Below, one piece after another: positions 1 through 8,315 of a stretch of 64,000 nucleotides of DNA. Both the position numbers and the translations under genes were made by a program. The DNA is from Asterella californica (lineage: Eukaryota > Streptophyta > Marchantiopsida > Marchantiales > Aytoniaceae): positions 18,461,001 to 18,525,000 of the forward strand of contig JAYKYS010000008.1 of assembly GCA_036924285.1 (NCBI GenBank), read 5' to 3'. A model generated the notes under the pieces. That model saw only the letters and a list, made by a program, of their open reading frames with translations, ran no database searches and was not told the DNA's origin. Position 1 is the stretch's first letter. Each line of letters begins with the position of its first letter.

Positions 1-466
1 TCCAGGCATCGAGCCCTCCCCTCATATATACTTCTGGGGATCAGCTGCCTCGCTCTCCTCTTTGGTCCTTGAAAATTATACCACAACCCGATCCTGGTTC
101 GATCATAACTTCTAGCTCAGAGGCCAGATCGAGGAGTGCTACATATCACTGGAAAGCTCTCGCCTAGATCTTTCCAATGATATCTCACTCGTCCCGAGTG
201 AGCTCGGGACGTGGAGCTCCGTCCACAACTTAAAACGTCCTTGGAGATCCAACACTTAGTCATTTTTGGAAACCTGTGGTCCAGACTCAGACTCGAACCC
301 ACGTCTCAGACTCATGTTTCGATCCGTTTCCAAACTTGTCCCCTTAGGTTAGTGTTCGCCTGGGGTCATCTTGGGGTAGGTCCTTACGCTCTAACCCAAT
401 GTTCCAACCTTGGCTCAGAAAACCACTTAGGGTTCTTCTGATCCCGACTTCCGGGCCAAGCCGTTC
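1..466. other. Left flank, gene-free repeat-like DNA
   Basis: No convincing coding frame is visible. The tract contains a GGAAAG ... CTTTCC inverted motif (about 141-178) and phrases such as 'ggaaagctctcg' that recur in the untranslated leader-like tract at 56.2 kb. It may therefore be the leader of an old retroelement. It ends in GTTC, the target duplication of the element that follows. Confidence 0.4.
463..466. repeat. Target site duplication of E1 (GTTC, left)
   Basis: GTTC immediately precedes the 5' LTR and recurs immediately after the 3' LTR at 9231-9234. The duplication is 4 bp rather than the 5 bp common in this superfamily. Confidence 0.8.
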
Positions 467-1381
467 TGTAACGACCTATGTTACACATAGGAAGTTTGTC
501 AATTAGTAAGGTGTTTAGTTATAACTAAGGGTTGAGAATGTTTATTTGCTGCCAAAGTACTTTTAGGAGGTATCAAGTTAGTCATGACTAGCTAAAAGTT
601 AGTTATGGTTAAACTTAGCTGTACTTTTGGCAGAATTCAGATATTTGCTAAAGAGTGAGCACTACTATCTTGTCATCTTGTCTAAAAGGTAGAAAGGAGG
701 TGGAAAGTATCTCTTATCTCCTTTTTGACTTGATATTAGTGGTTGGATTAAAGTTGTGGACTTTGTGGGCATTAAAAACAAGAAGAGATTCCACATGTTT
801 CCTTTTTAGTGGGTCCTAGTGTAGAGGGGGGGTGGAAATTCGAGATTCCTTGAGAATATTCCAGAATCCTTCTAGAAGTTGTTGACTTTGAAGGAATAAG
901 CCCATGTGAAAAGGTAAAAAGCCCATGTGATCAATGCTTTTATCTTAAGTAATATCTTAGTAAAACCCGGTAAAAGTAGTTACGGCTGAGTTACCGAGGG
1001 TACCAAAGTAAAAACCTAGAATGTATAAATAGAGGAGTAGAGAAGAGCTCCTCATCCTTGTTTTCACATTGTCGTAATGACAACTTGAGTAATATAGAGA
1101 GTGTGGGACATTTTTAGCATGTGAGAACTTGAGAGACGTCGTTAGAATGGAGGATTTTAGTGGATGAGATTATGGAGATTTTAGTTGATAAGTTTGTGGG
1201 TGTATGAATGAGAGTGAACTTAGCATTTTTCCCTTCAAGATTCATGGTGTGCTTCCATCAAAGCCATCAGAGGTGACCCCTGAGTGAGAGACAGGCCCGA
1301 CAGTTGCAGATTCGTGGATGACGATCGTGGAGGTTAAGAGATCGGGGGGTAGTTGATCGTTAGGACCGCGGAGGGTTTACA
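467..1381 (+). repeat. E1 5' LTR
   Basis: 915 bp, starting TGTAACGACC and ending GGGTTTACA. It matches the 3' LTR at 8316-9230 apart from two substitutions I found, near 695 and 950. It contains a TATA box at 1024 and a short perfect hairpin at its 5' end (475-491). Near-identity of the two LTRs indicates a recent insertion, because both are copied from one template at integration. Confidence 0.95.
1024..1031 (+). promoter_or_regulatory. LTR TATA box of E1
   Basis: TATAAATA, about 557 bp into the LTR, is followed by a GAGGAGTAGAGAAGAGCTC tract. The same box occurs in the E1 3' LTR (8873-8880), both E3 LTRs (24400-24407, 47012-47019) and, inverted, the E2 5' LTR (18798-18805). It is the probable core promoter of the genomic RNA. 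Confidence 0.7.
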
Positions 1382-1385
1382 TTTT

Positions 1386-1402
1386 TGGTTCCGTTGCCGG
1401 GA
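1386..1402 (+). other. Primer-binding site, tRNA-Asp-like
   Basis: TGGTTCCGTTGCCGGGA lies 5 nt after the LTR end. Plant elements primed by tRNA-Asp use TGGCGCCGTTGCCGGGGA, and this site keeps the CCGTTGCCGGG core but differs at positions 4-5. The tRNA assignment is inference from that match. Confidence 0.7.
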
Positions 1403-1427
1403 CCTCACTTGAAGGGATCGTTGAACG

Positions 1428-1598
1428 ATGTTTAGAGTTCAGTTCTATATTCGACAAAAGGAGATTATGAGAGAGCACATGGAGAGAACGTTGGGAGGAG
1501 AGAGAGCTAACGCGATGTTAGCAACGTTAGAACCTTTCGTGTATCCCGTAGTGATATATGACGCGTTCGAAGTCATTCTTTACATCTTGTTCACTTAG
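1428..1598 (+). CDS. ORF A, 56-aa small protein of unknown function
   Basis: ATG lies 26 nt after the primer site and is the first ATG of the internal region. The 56-aa product has a short strand-like start (FRVQFYIR), an Arg/Glu-rich helix-like middle (REHMERTLGGERANAM) and a hydrophobic, aromatic end (FVYPVV...FEVILYILF). I know no family for it. It resembles ORF D of the same element (3202-3366) and ORFs B and C at 55541-55969, all sharing G-[GE]-E, then P, x, P-[VM]-V. E3 keeps an intact copy with few changes (24802-24972), while E2 has a frameshifted copy. Conservation across copies and paralogues argues for a real protein, and no function can be assigned. A membrane-associated or structural role is only speculation. 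Confidence 0.6.
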   Translation: MFRVQFYIRQKEIMREHMERTLGGERANAMLATLEPFVYPVVIYDAFEVILYILFT

Positions 1599-1599
1599 A

Positions 1600-2230
1600 A
1601 AGGGTTTGAGGAGAGTTGAAAGAAGGTGCAACAAGAGTTGTAGAGAAAGGAGGAGAGAAAAGTTATTAGAGGAGAGAAATTTGTGAGTTTAGAAATTCTA
1701 CTCTCTGGAAAATTTGTACAGTCGCTGTCAACTTTTCTGTGAATTTTATTTTCCTGTGAAACTTTCCAGTGTTTTAGATTGGCTGATAACCTATCTAAGA
1801 CAAAAGAAATCATAGGAAAAGGTGGTCTAGAGAGGGAGCAATGATTTTTCAAAATTGAGGGGGTCTATTCGTGAGAGTTGAGGAATTCTGTTCTCTGGAA
1901 AAAGTTTATAGTCAGTGTCAGATTTTCTGTGAATTTTATTTTCCTGAGAAACTTTCCAGTGTTTTAGAGTGGCTGATAAGCTATCCAGGACAAAAGAAAT
2001 CATGAGAAGATGAGGTCTGAAGAGGGAGAAAGGATTTTTCAAAGTGGAGGGGGTTGACAACCATGAGGGAAGTGAAAATATACAAATTTCAGTTCTCTGA
2101 AAATTTGTACAGTCATCACCATCTCTTCTGATTAGGGAAGTTTCTGTTGAAACTTCATGATTTAGTAGCTTGGAGGTTGAGCTACTGGAGACCACAAAAA
2201 TCTTGGAGAGATCTCTTACCAACTAAGAGA
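1600..2230 (+). repeat. E1 leader with three degenerate ~190-bp repeats
   Basis: The motif CTCTGGAAAA...TGTACAGTC...TTTTCTGTGAATTTTATTTTCC, then GAAACTTTCCAGTGTTTTAG, GGCTGATAA and GACAAAAGAAATCAT, starts near 1701 and again near 1891. A third, partly diverged unit starts near 2093. The spacing is about 190-200 bp. The same array lies in E2 (about 17650-18250, inverted) and E3 (about 25030-25560). It is untranslated in the sense direction and could be a packaging or translation-control leader; that role is inference. Confidence 0.7.
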
Positions 2231-2269
2231 GATACGTTTCGGCATACAAGGAGGTCTTGAAGATACGTC

Positions 2270-2587
2270 ATGGGGAATCCAGTTCGAATGACGAGGTGGA
2301 AGAAGAGACGTTTAGGAGTTCGAACAGAGACGGAGAAGCCCAAGTTAAGTATAGATGAGTTACGAACACGCATCTATAGCACTTGGGGTGCCCTCTTTAC
2401 TCTATACGAAGAAGCTTCCGCGACAATTGGCACAGATTTGAAGAAAGTCGAGTTTAAAGCATCATTCACTATGGAGGCCACGAATGCTCCTGGTGAAATA
2501 GAGTTGGATCCTTACAAGAGTGAGTTCAAGATGTCTGTTGTGATGAGTACAAACGAGGGTGAGGAGGATCATATCTTTGATAGTTAA
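2270..2587 (+). CDS. 105-aa accessory protein (unknown)
   Basis: ATG at 2270 opens a 105-aa frame with a basic N-terminus (VRMTRWKKRRLGVR), a helical middle (ALFTLYEEASATIG) and an acidic C-terminus. I recognise no domain. The E2 copy (17264-17581) is open over exactly the same length with few replacements, although E2's other frames are broken. The E3 copy has a single-base deletion. It lies between the leader repeats and the zinc-knuckle ORF on the same strand. The basic start and small size would suit nucleic-acid binding, but nothing in the sequence proves it. Confidence 0.6.
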   Translation: MGNPVRMTRWKKRRLGVRTETEKPKLSIDELRTRIYSTWGALFTLYEEASATIGTDLKKVEFKASFTMEATNAPGEIELDPYKSEFKMSVVMSTNEGEEDHIFDS

Positions 2588-2725
2588 TATTAGATTAGAT
2601 TTTATTTCGTGTATAGCATGTATAATGCACGATTTCTAATATAAAGCTCGGAAGAGTTAAGAAAGTAATGTAGAATTATTTTCCTCTATGATATTTTGTC
2701 CACTTAATGGTTGAGAAGGTGCAAC

Positions 2726-3202
2726 ATGAGTGGAAATTCAAAAGATTGGAAAGTTAGACTTAGAAACCTTCCTCAAGGTTTAGATGTCATAGTAAGCGTC
2801 GGAGAGAGCTCGAAAGAGATTATCGTTGAGTTTGAGAACCCTAGTACAAAACCTCAAGTAGAATCTCCGAGGAGAAGAGTAGAAACCGACTTGTGGTGTT
2901 ATTTCTGTAGAGGGTTGGGACATAAAGTAGTGAATTGTCCAACTAGAATCAGAACCGAGAGAGCTAAAGGGAAGCGGGAGTTTACTGATTTAAGTCTTCG
3001 AGTGGGTCCATCGTCACCAGCGCCAATTCATCTTCTAGGCGAAGATCCTTGTCCAAGTTGTGGAGTGGGTGATCTATCAAGAGGACACAAGTGCGTCGAT
3101 GTGGCCGCCCTACTTACGTCAGTAGTCGAGAAGTTGGACGAGACTCAAAGAGCTGAGACGGAGAAGTTGTCGACTTCAAAAGAGGACTCGGTTGAGTTGT
3201 GA
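2726..3202 (+). CDS. 158-aa zinc-knuckle accessory protein
   Basis: ATG at 2726 starts MSGNSKDWKVRLRN. Around residues 58-71 is a CX2CX4HX4C zinc knuckle (CYFCRGLGHKVVNC), the nucleic-acid-binding motif of retroviral nucleocapsids. A second Cys/His cluster (CPSCGVGDLSRGHKC) follows near residues 109-123, and the C-terminus is a charged helix-like stretch. This is separate from the gag knuckle in the large ORF, so E1 encodes two knuckle proteins. The stop TGA overlaps the ATG of ORF D (TGATG at 3200-3204), suggesting translation by reinitiation. The E2 copy has a Trp-to-stop change just before the knuckle, and the E3 copy is cut by an insertion. A role in packaging or RNA binding is inference. 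Confidence 0.7.
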   Translation: MSGNSKDWKVRLRNLPQGLDVIVSVGESSKEIIVEFENPSTKPQVESPRRRVETDLWCYFCRGLGHKVVNCPTRIRTERAKGKREFTDLSLRVGPSSPAPIHLLGEDPCPSCGVGDLSRGHKCVDVAALLTSVVEKLDETQRAETEKLSTSKEDSVEL

Positions 3203-3366
3203 TGGAGATCGTCATTCGAATGGTGGAGAAGGCGGTGATGCGACTCAGACTCATGATTACCTTGGGAGAAGAGATGGCACAAGAGGTGTTGTTACAACCA
3301 TTTCCTTTCATTTTACCTATGGTAGATTATTCGCGAATGGAATTGGTGATGTTCGTACTCTTTTAG
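3202..3366 (+). CDS. ORF D, 54-aa small protein, paralogue of ORF A
   Basis: The ATG overlaps the stop codon of the zinc-knuckle ORF (TGATG) and the frame ends TTT TAG at 3366, 49 nt before gag-pol. The product begins MEIVIRMVEKAV, has TLGEEMAQEVL in the middle and ends PFPFILPMVDY...ELVMFVLF. It lines up along its whole length with ORF A: TLG-x-E-x-A, then L, P-F-x2-P-x-V-x-Y, E and a terminal LF. E2 has the same start-stop overlap but a one-base insertion after codon 5. I recognise no known family. The overlap and the paralogy make this short frame more credible than its length alone would. Confidence 0.55.
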   Translation: MEIVIRMVEKAVMRLRLMITLGEEMAQEVLLQPFPFILPMVDYSRMELVMFVLF

Positions 3367-3415
3367 CGAGTAGTTATTGCACGACGATTAGAAGAGTAGA
3401 AAGAGTAGTTACAAG

Positions 3416-6400
3416 ATGGGAAAGCTACCCGTGTTTCATGGGAAGGACAATGAAGATGTAGAACCGTTTGTTCGAGACTTCAAAAGGGGTTGCATCGGAA
3501 ACAACGTGAGAAGGAAGGAAGAATGGGTGTTGTTACTGCCAGAGTTTTTAGAAGATTTTGCTCTTACGTGGTATGAAGACCGAGTGAAGAGCCAGACACC
3601 TGGTGCAGTTGAGGACACATGGGAGACGTTGAGTAATGCACTCATCGAAGAATTTCTTCCAGAAGAGAGTTATGAGAAGCTCATGGTGGAGCTTACTCAT
3701 TTGAAGCAACGTGACGACGAGAAAGTTCGGCAATATGCCGAAAGGGTGGATAAGTTGGAGCAACGGTTTCGGACGGTCCTACGGAAGAGTGGAGACAATG
3801 TGGAACTAACGATGGCGGGGATTGGAGCAGTGCTGACCAAGAACTTGGTGGGAGGGTTGAGACCTTCAATTCGAACCCAAGTGAGGTACGAGAAGCCAGC
3901 AACCAAAGCGGAGGCCATCAAGATAGCGACAAATATGGAAGAGAGTTTGGATGAAGGAGATATCATCCAACCTCATCATGCTGCTCTGGTGTCAACTCCG
4001 ACTCCTGGTGTAGCCACAACGATCGCACCTGCACCATCACAATTGGTGATTGCTTCAACGTCAGCTCCTACTCCAACGGTGGTGCCAAGACCGTTTGTCC
4101 CAACAACGATGTCTACTGCCACCTCTGATTTTCATGCCGAGCTGAAGAGCATCACTGACACTCTTGCGGATCTCAAGATAAACGTGGTACAGTTACGAGA
4201 ATGGAGGAACAAAGGTGGAGGAGGAGGTCAAAGAGGTTACGACAACAATCCCAACCGAGGAAATCAAGGTAACTTTGGAGGCAACCAAGGTAACTTTGGA
4301 GGAATCACTTGTTGGACGTGTGGAGGTTCTCATTTTCAGCGAAATTGTCCTAACAACGGAGCAAGAAGTGCCGAAGCTGTCAGAATGAATGTGGGTGGAG
4401 GAAATCCATCACAAGGACGAGACAAGGGGGTGGCTACTATCGATGTCGTGCGAGATCCCATCTACGAGAAAGGAGAGAGTTCAAACTCTTCTCATGCACC
4501 GGTGGAGCTTTTAGCTCAAGAAAGGAAAAGAACTCGATTTTCTGATGAACCGGTTTTCATGGAGGAATCAGCTAGTAGAAGCACTCGTTCGAGTAATGTT
4601 TCGAGTACACCAAGGGAGCCAAGAAGGAAGCTGGGGATGGCGGATTTCACCATTTCATCTTCCCAAGCGGGATATGATGTGGTTGAAGATGTGGGTGCTC
4701 AGAAAGCCAACATCACTGTTGGACAACTGATCGCACTTAATCCCAGCTTACGAAGGGAACTCAGAGGAGGACTGAGTTCTAAGAGAAGCAAGAAGAAGAA
4801 ACCCAAGAGCAAGACGTCAAAGTCTGTGGGAGTTGGTGTGGTGGATGTGCATGCTTCAGAGGTATGCACTAGGGCTTCAAAGATTGAAGTCCGGTTGAAT
4901 GGTCACTACGTCTCTGACGTATTGGTGGATGGAGGGTCGGCTGTAAACGCCATATCGGAGAGATTGATGAAGAAGTTGGGGATGGAACCAACTCGTCCGG
5001 CTAGCATTGTCGTGGGGATGGCTAACAAGCAACGGGTAAGACCTCTTGGCGTGTTAGAGAAGGTGGTCGTGTCTGTGATGGGAGTTCAAACATTGATGTC
5101 CTTTCAAGTGTTAAAGGACTCTAGTTATGATTTGCTCCTAGGTAGGCCTTGGTTGAGAGCTGTGCGCACCACGGATAGGTGGCACAAGGGATACTTACGG
5201 ATTGGGCCTAGAGATCATAGAGTGATAGTTCCTCTCTCGGGTGTTGGAGTTGTGACTTCTGACTCTGATAGACCCACTAGTGACTACTGGGAATCTGATA
5301 CGGAGGACGATCAGAGTGTCTCAGAAGTAGATACCGGCGATTCTTACGATCAAGAATCCTCGTCTGAGGACGAAGGATTTGGTCGAGATGAATCATTACA
5401 TCAGCTTAGTGCTATTGACTTGTTGCCTCGACCAGCAGTGGAGAAAGATCCTGACAAAGAAGAGTTGAGTGAGGCAGAGATTGTGAGAAGACTCTCTACC
5501 TTGAAGTTTGGTATCAATGTCACTCAAGAGGAGAAAAGTAGATTCCTAGATATATTTCGAAAATATATCCATGTGTTTGCTTTCAGCTACAAGGATTTGA
5601 AGGAGGTGACTCTCGAGACTCATCGAATCGAATTGGAGGAGCACGCAAGACCAGTTCGACAGAAGCAGAGAAGGGTCAATCCCACAACGGCAATGATGGT
5701 CAAGGAGGAGATAGACAAGTTGAAGGAGGCGAGTTTCATCTATGAGGTGGAGAACTCAGAATGGGTTTCACCCATTGTGATTGTCAAGAAGAAGAATGGT
5801 AAGCTGCGAGTGTGCATAGACTATAAGAAGCTGAATGCAGTTACCAAGAAGGACTATTATCCTCTACCATTTATAGATGAGATTTTGGAGGAAGTTGCCG
5901 GTCATGAGTGGTACAGCTTTGGTGATGGTTATAGTGGATACAACCAGATCAAGATAGCACAGGAGTACCAGCAGTTGACTACTTTCACTACTCCTTGGGG
6001 AACATTTGCATTTCGAGTGATGCCATTCGGACTGTGTAATGCTCCGGCCACGTTTCAGAGGTTCATGAACAAGGTGTTCGAACCATTCATAGGAAAGTTT
6101 GTTCGTGATTTCATTGATGATTTCTGTGTGTACGGAAGAAAGGAGGACCACTTTGATCATGTGATCAAAGTTCTGCAGCGGTTGGAGCAAGCTAACGCTT
6201 CTCTGAATCCAGAGAAGTGCATCTTTGGCTGCGAAGAAGGTCTGCTGTTAGGGCACATCATTTCCAAGAATGGGATTGCGGTAGATCCTGAAAAGGTGAA
6301 GAAGATTGTGGATCTTCCATTTCCGATCAACTTGACAAAGTTGAGGCAGTTTCTTGGCATGGTTGGATATTATCGTAGGTTTGTCTTTTCCTTCTCAAAC

Positions 6401-8302
6401 AAAGCAATAGCTTTGACTATGTACATGAAGAAGGGAGTTGATTTTGACTTGATAGTGCATGATCAGAAGGCAAAGGAAGCATTTGAGGAGCTGAAAAAGG
6501 CATTGGTGACAGCTCCTATACTTGCTAAACCTGAGTGGAGTAAAGCATTTATTCTGTATACGGATGCCTCCAATGTAGCAATCGGATGTACATTAAGTCA
6601 GCTAGATGGAGATGGGCATGATCATCCTATAGCTTATGCTAGTAGGCAGATGGTTCCAGCGGAGAAGAATTACTCCGTGACTGAACGAGAAGGATTAGCG
6701 GTGATCTTTGGATTGAAGAAATTCCGACATTACTTGCTAGGAGGGAAATTTTCCATAGTCACAGATCACAAGGCTTTAAAGTATATCTTTAATAAGCCTA
6801 ATGCCGAAGGTCGTATTGCTCGTTGGAAGATCCTTCTAACAGAATACGATTATGTGATCGAAGATAGACCAGGGAAAAAGCATGCGAATGCTGATCTTTT
6901 GTCGAGGGCTTATGATGATGAGGGAGAAGAACCATTTGACGATTCGTTTCCAGACGAGCATCTGATGACCATCACAAGCATTGAGGAGATACCGGACGAG
7001 TATAAGGAAATCTGGAGTTTCCTTGCAGATGGCTCTTTTCCGGAAGGTATGCATACCCGAGAACGTAACGCGTTGATCAAGAGATGCAAACCTTACACCA
7101 TGGTGGAGGGAATTCTATTTCATCAAGGAGCAGATGGCTTACTAAGGAGAGCAGTTGGTCAGAAGGAGGCGTTCAAGCTGATGCACGAGTTTCACGATGG
7201 CACTGTTTGCGGAGGTCACTTTGCTGGTAAGATAACAGCTTTCAAGATTTTGGATGCGGGTTATCACTGGAGAGGGATTTTCAAGGAGTGTTTAGACTAT
7301 TGCAAAACTTGCGATGTATGTCAAGCATTTGCTCTGAAGTCTACTAGAACACCTCCGTTAAGATCAATTCCAATATTAGGACCATTTGAGAAGTGGGGTA
7401 TTGACTTTGTAGGTCCTCTCAATAAGACACCTCGAGGAAATAGATACATTGTAGTCGCCACTGACTATTGTACCAAGTGGGTAGAGGCTAGACCTTTGAG
7501 AGAGACCAATGAAACAGAAGTCGGTAGATTCTTATGGGAGAGGATCATCACCAGATTTGGATGTCCGTTAGAGTTGGTCTCGGATAGAGGAGGAGAGTTT
7601 GTAGGGAGCATGACTACTGCTATGCTACAACACTTTTCTATCAAGGCACGAGTAACGACCTCATACAAGCCAAATGCTAATGGTCTTGCGGAGAAGACCA
7701 ATCTTACACTTTGTATGATGCTCGCCAAAGATGCTGGTGTTGAGACTGCGAAACATACTTGGGATAAGAGGCTACATGCCATCTTATGGGAGTACCGAAC
7801 GACAACAAAGACTTCTACTGGGTACTCTCCATTTCGACTGGTTTATGGAGTGGAGTCCAAGTTGCCCATCCAATTCGAATTGGATACTTTTCAAACTATT
7901 CAACGAAAGTTGAAGAGGTCGAGAGGAGAAGACGTGGTCAGATCAAGAAGGGAGCAACTCATGGAGTTGGAAGAGACCCGAGCGATAGCGATGATCCGGA
8001 TGGAACGAGCTCAAGCGTATCAAAAGAAGAGTTACGACAAAAGGTTGGGCAAGAGGGAGGTAAAACCTTTTCAAGTCGGAGATTGGGTTATGTTGTATGA
8101 TGCTATCAGATTCAAGAGGGCTAGGAAGAAGTTTCTTCCGAGATATTTTGGTCCTTTTGTTGTAGATAAGGTGTGGAGCAACTTCACATATGACCTTCAG
8201 GAGCTGGGAGGAAGGAGATTCGATCGGGTAAATCATGACAAGTTGAAGTTGTTTCATCAACGAAAGTTCTCTCTTCACTCCGAGGACGGAGCGAAAATTT
8301 AG
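3416..8302 (+). CDS. Gag-pol polyprotein of E1 (Gag, PR, RT, RNase H, INT)
   Basis: One uninterrupted 1628-aa ORF. Gag is at about residues 1-170, with the retrotransposon-gag pattern W...LPEFLEDFALTWY. A CX2CX3HX4C knuckle spans residues 299-311. The aspartic protease has DGGS at 505-508 (DSG/DTG is usual). The RT has RVCIDYKKLN near 796, FGDGYSGYNQ, MPFGLCNAPATFQ and the catalytic FIDD at 899-902. RNase H has TDAS with Asp 1050. The integrase has a zinc finger H1260-X7-H1268-X30-C1299-X2-C1302, a catalytic triad D1330, D1390, E1426 (D-59-D-35-E) and a GPF motif near 1578. No chromodomain is visible. All catalytic residues are present, so the enzyme set looks functional. It would copy the RNA into DNA in cytoplasmic particles and insert it in the nucleus. 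The ATG at 3416 is the first in frame. Confidence 0.95.
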   Translation: MGKLPVFHGKDNEDVEPFVRDFKRGCIGNNVRRKEEWVLLLPEFLEDFALTWYEDRVKSQTPGAVEDTWETLSNALIEEFLPEESYEKLMVELTHLKQRDDEKVRQYAERVDKLEQRFRTVLRKSGDNVELTMAGIGAVLTKNLVGGLRPSIRTQVRYEKPATKAEAIKIATNMEESLDEGDIIQPHHAALVSTPTPGVATTIAPAPSQLVIASTSAPTPTVVPRPFVPTTMSTATSDFHAELKSITDTLADLKINVVQLREWRNKGGGGGQRGYDNNPNRGNQGNFGGNQGNFGGITCWTCGGSHFQRNCPNNGARSAEAVRMNVGGGNPSQGRDKGVATIDVVRDPIYEKGESSNSSHAPVELLAQERKRTRFSDEPVFMEESASRSTRSSNVSSTPREPRRKLGMADFTISSSQAGYDVVEDVGAQKANITVGQLIALNPSLRRELRGGLSSKRSKKKKPKSKTSKSVGVGVVDVHASEVCTRASKIEVRLNGHYVSDVLVDGGSAVNAISERLMKKLGMEPTRPASIVVGMANKQRVRPLGVLEKVVVSVMGVQTLMSFQVLKDSSYDLLLGRPWLRAVRTTDRWHKGYLRIGPRDHRVIVPLSGVGVVTSDSDRPTSDYWESDTEDDQSVSEVDTGDSYDQESSSEDEGFGRDESLHQLSAIDLLPRPAVEKDPDKEELSEAEIVRRLSTLKFGINVTQEEKSRFLDIFRKYIHVFAFSYKDLKEVTLETHRIELEEHARPVRQKQRRVNPTTAMMVKEEIDKLKEASFIYEVENSEWVSPIVIVKKKNGKLRVCIDYKKLNAVTKKDYYPLPFIDEILEEVAGHEWYSFGDGYSGYNQIKIAQEYQQLTTFTTPWGTFAFRVMPFGLCNAPATFQRFMNKVFEPFIGKFVRDFIDDFCVYGRKEDHFDHVIKVLQRLEQANASLNPEKCIFGCEEGLLLGHIISKNGIAVDPEKVKKIVDLPFPINLTKLRQFLGMVGYYRRFVFSFSNKAIALTMYMKKGVDFDLIVHDQKAKEAFEELKKALVTAPILAKPEWSKAFILYTDASNVAIGCTLSQLDGDGHDHPIAYASRQMVPAEKNYSVTEREGLAVIFGLKKFRHYLLGGKFSIVTDHKALKYIFNKPNAEGRIARWKILLTEYDYVIEDRPGKKHANADLLSRAYDDEGEEPFDDSFPDEHLMTITSIEEIPDEYKEIWSFLADGSFPEGMHTRERNALIKRCKPYTMVEGILFHQGADGLLRRAVGQKEAFKLMHEFHDGTVCGGHFAGKITAFKILDAGYHWRGIFKECLDYCKTCDVCQAFALKSTRTPPLRSIPILGPFEKWGIDFVGPLNKTPRGNRYIVVATDYCTKWVEARPLRETNETEVGRFLWERIITRFGCPLELVSDRGGEFVGSMTTAMLQHFSIKARVTTSYKPNANGLAEKTNLTLCMMLAKDAGVETAKHTWDKRLHAILWEYRTTTKTSTGYSPFRLVYGVESKLPIQFELDTFQTIQRKLKRSRGEDVVRSRREQLMELEETRAIAMIRMERAQAYQKKSYDKRLGKREVKPFQVGDWVMLYDAIRFKRARKKFLPRYFGPFVVDKVWSNFTYDLQELGGRRFDRVNHDKLKLFHQRKFSLHSEDGAKI

Positions 8303-8303
8303 T

Positions 8304-8315
8304 CCGGGGGTAAAA
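8304..8315 (+). other. Polypurine tract of E1
   Basis: CCGGGGGTAAAA directly precedes the 3' LTR and starts two bases after the gag-pol stop. Such tracts prime plus-strand DNA synthesis. The same motif precedes the E3 3' LTR (46442-46453). Confidence 0.7.

Noticed and set aside
1827..2222. 131-aa minus-strand ORF over the E1 leader, same length in E2 (17628-18023)
   Set aside because: It lies antisense over the degenerate repeat array, is shortened in E3, and differs between copies mostly by replacements; the shared repeat sequence explains the open frame.
3192..3461. 89-codon frame from 3192
   Set aside because: Overlaps ORF D and the gag start in another frame; it has no ATG at its start and no family resemblance, while ORF D has a paralogue.
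5864..6190. Minus-strand ORFs inside gag-pol (also at 44003-44329, and on the plus strand at 13660-13986)
   Set aside because: Mirror frames of the RT coding sequence, repeated in each copy because the RT is conserved; no independent signal.
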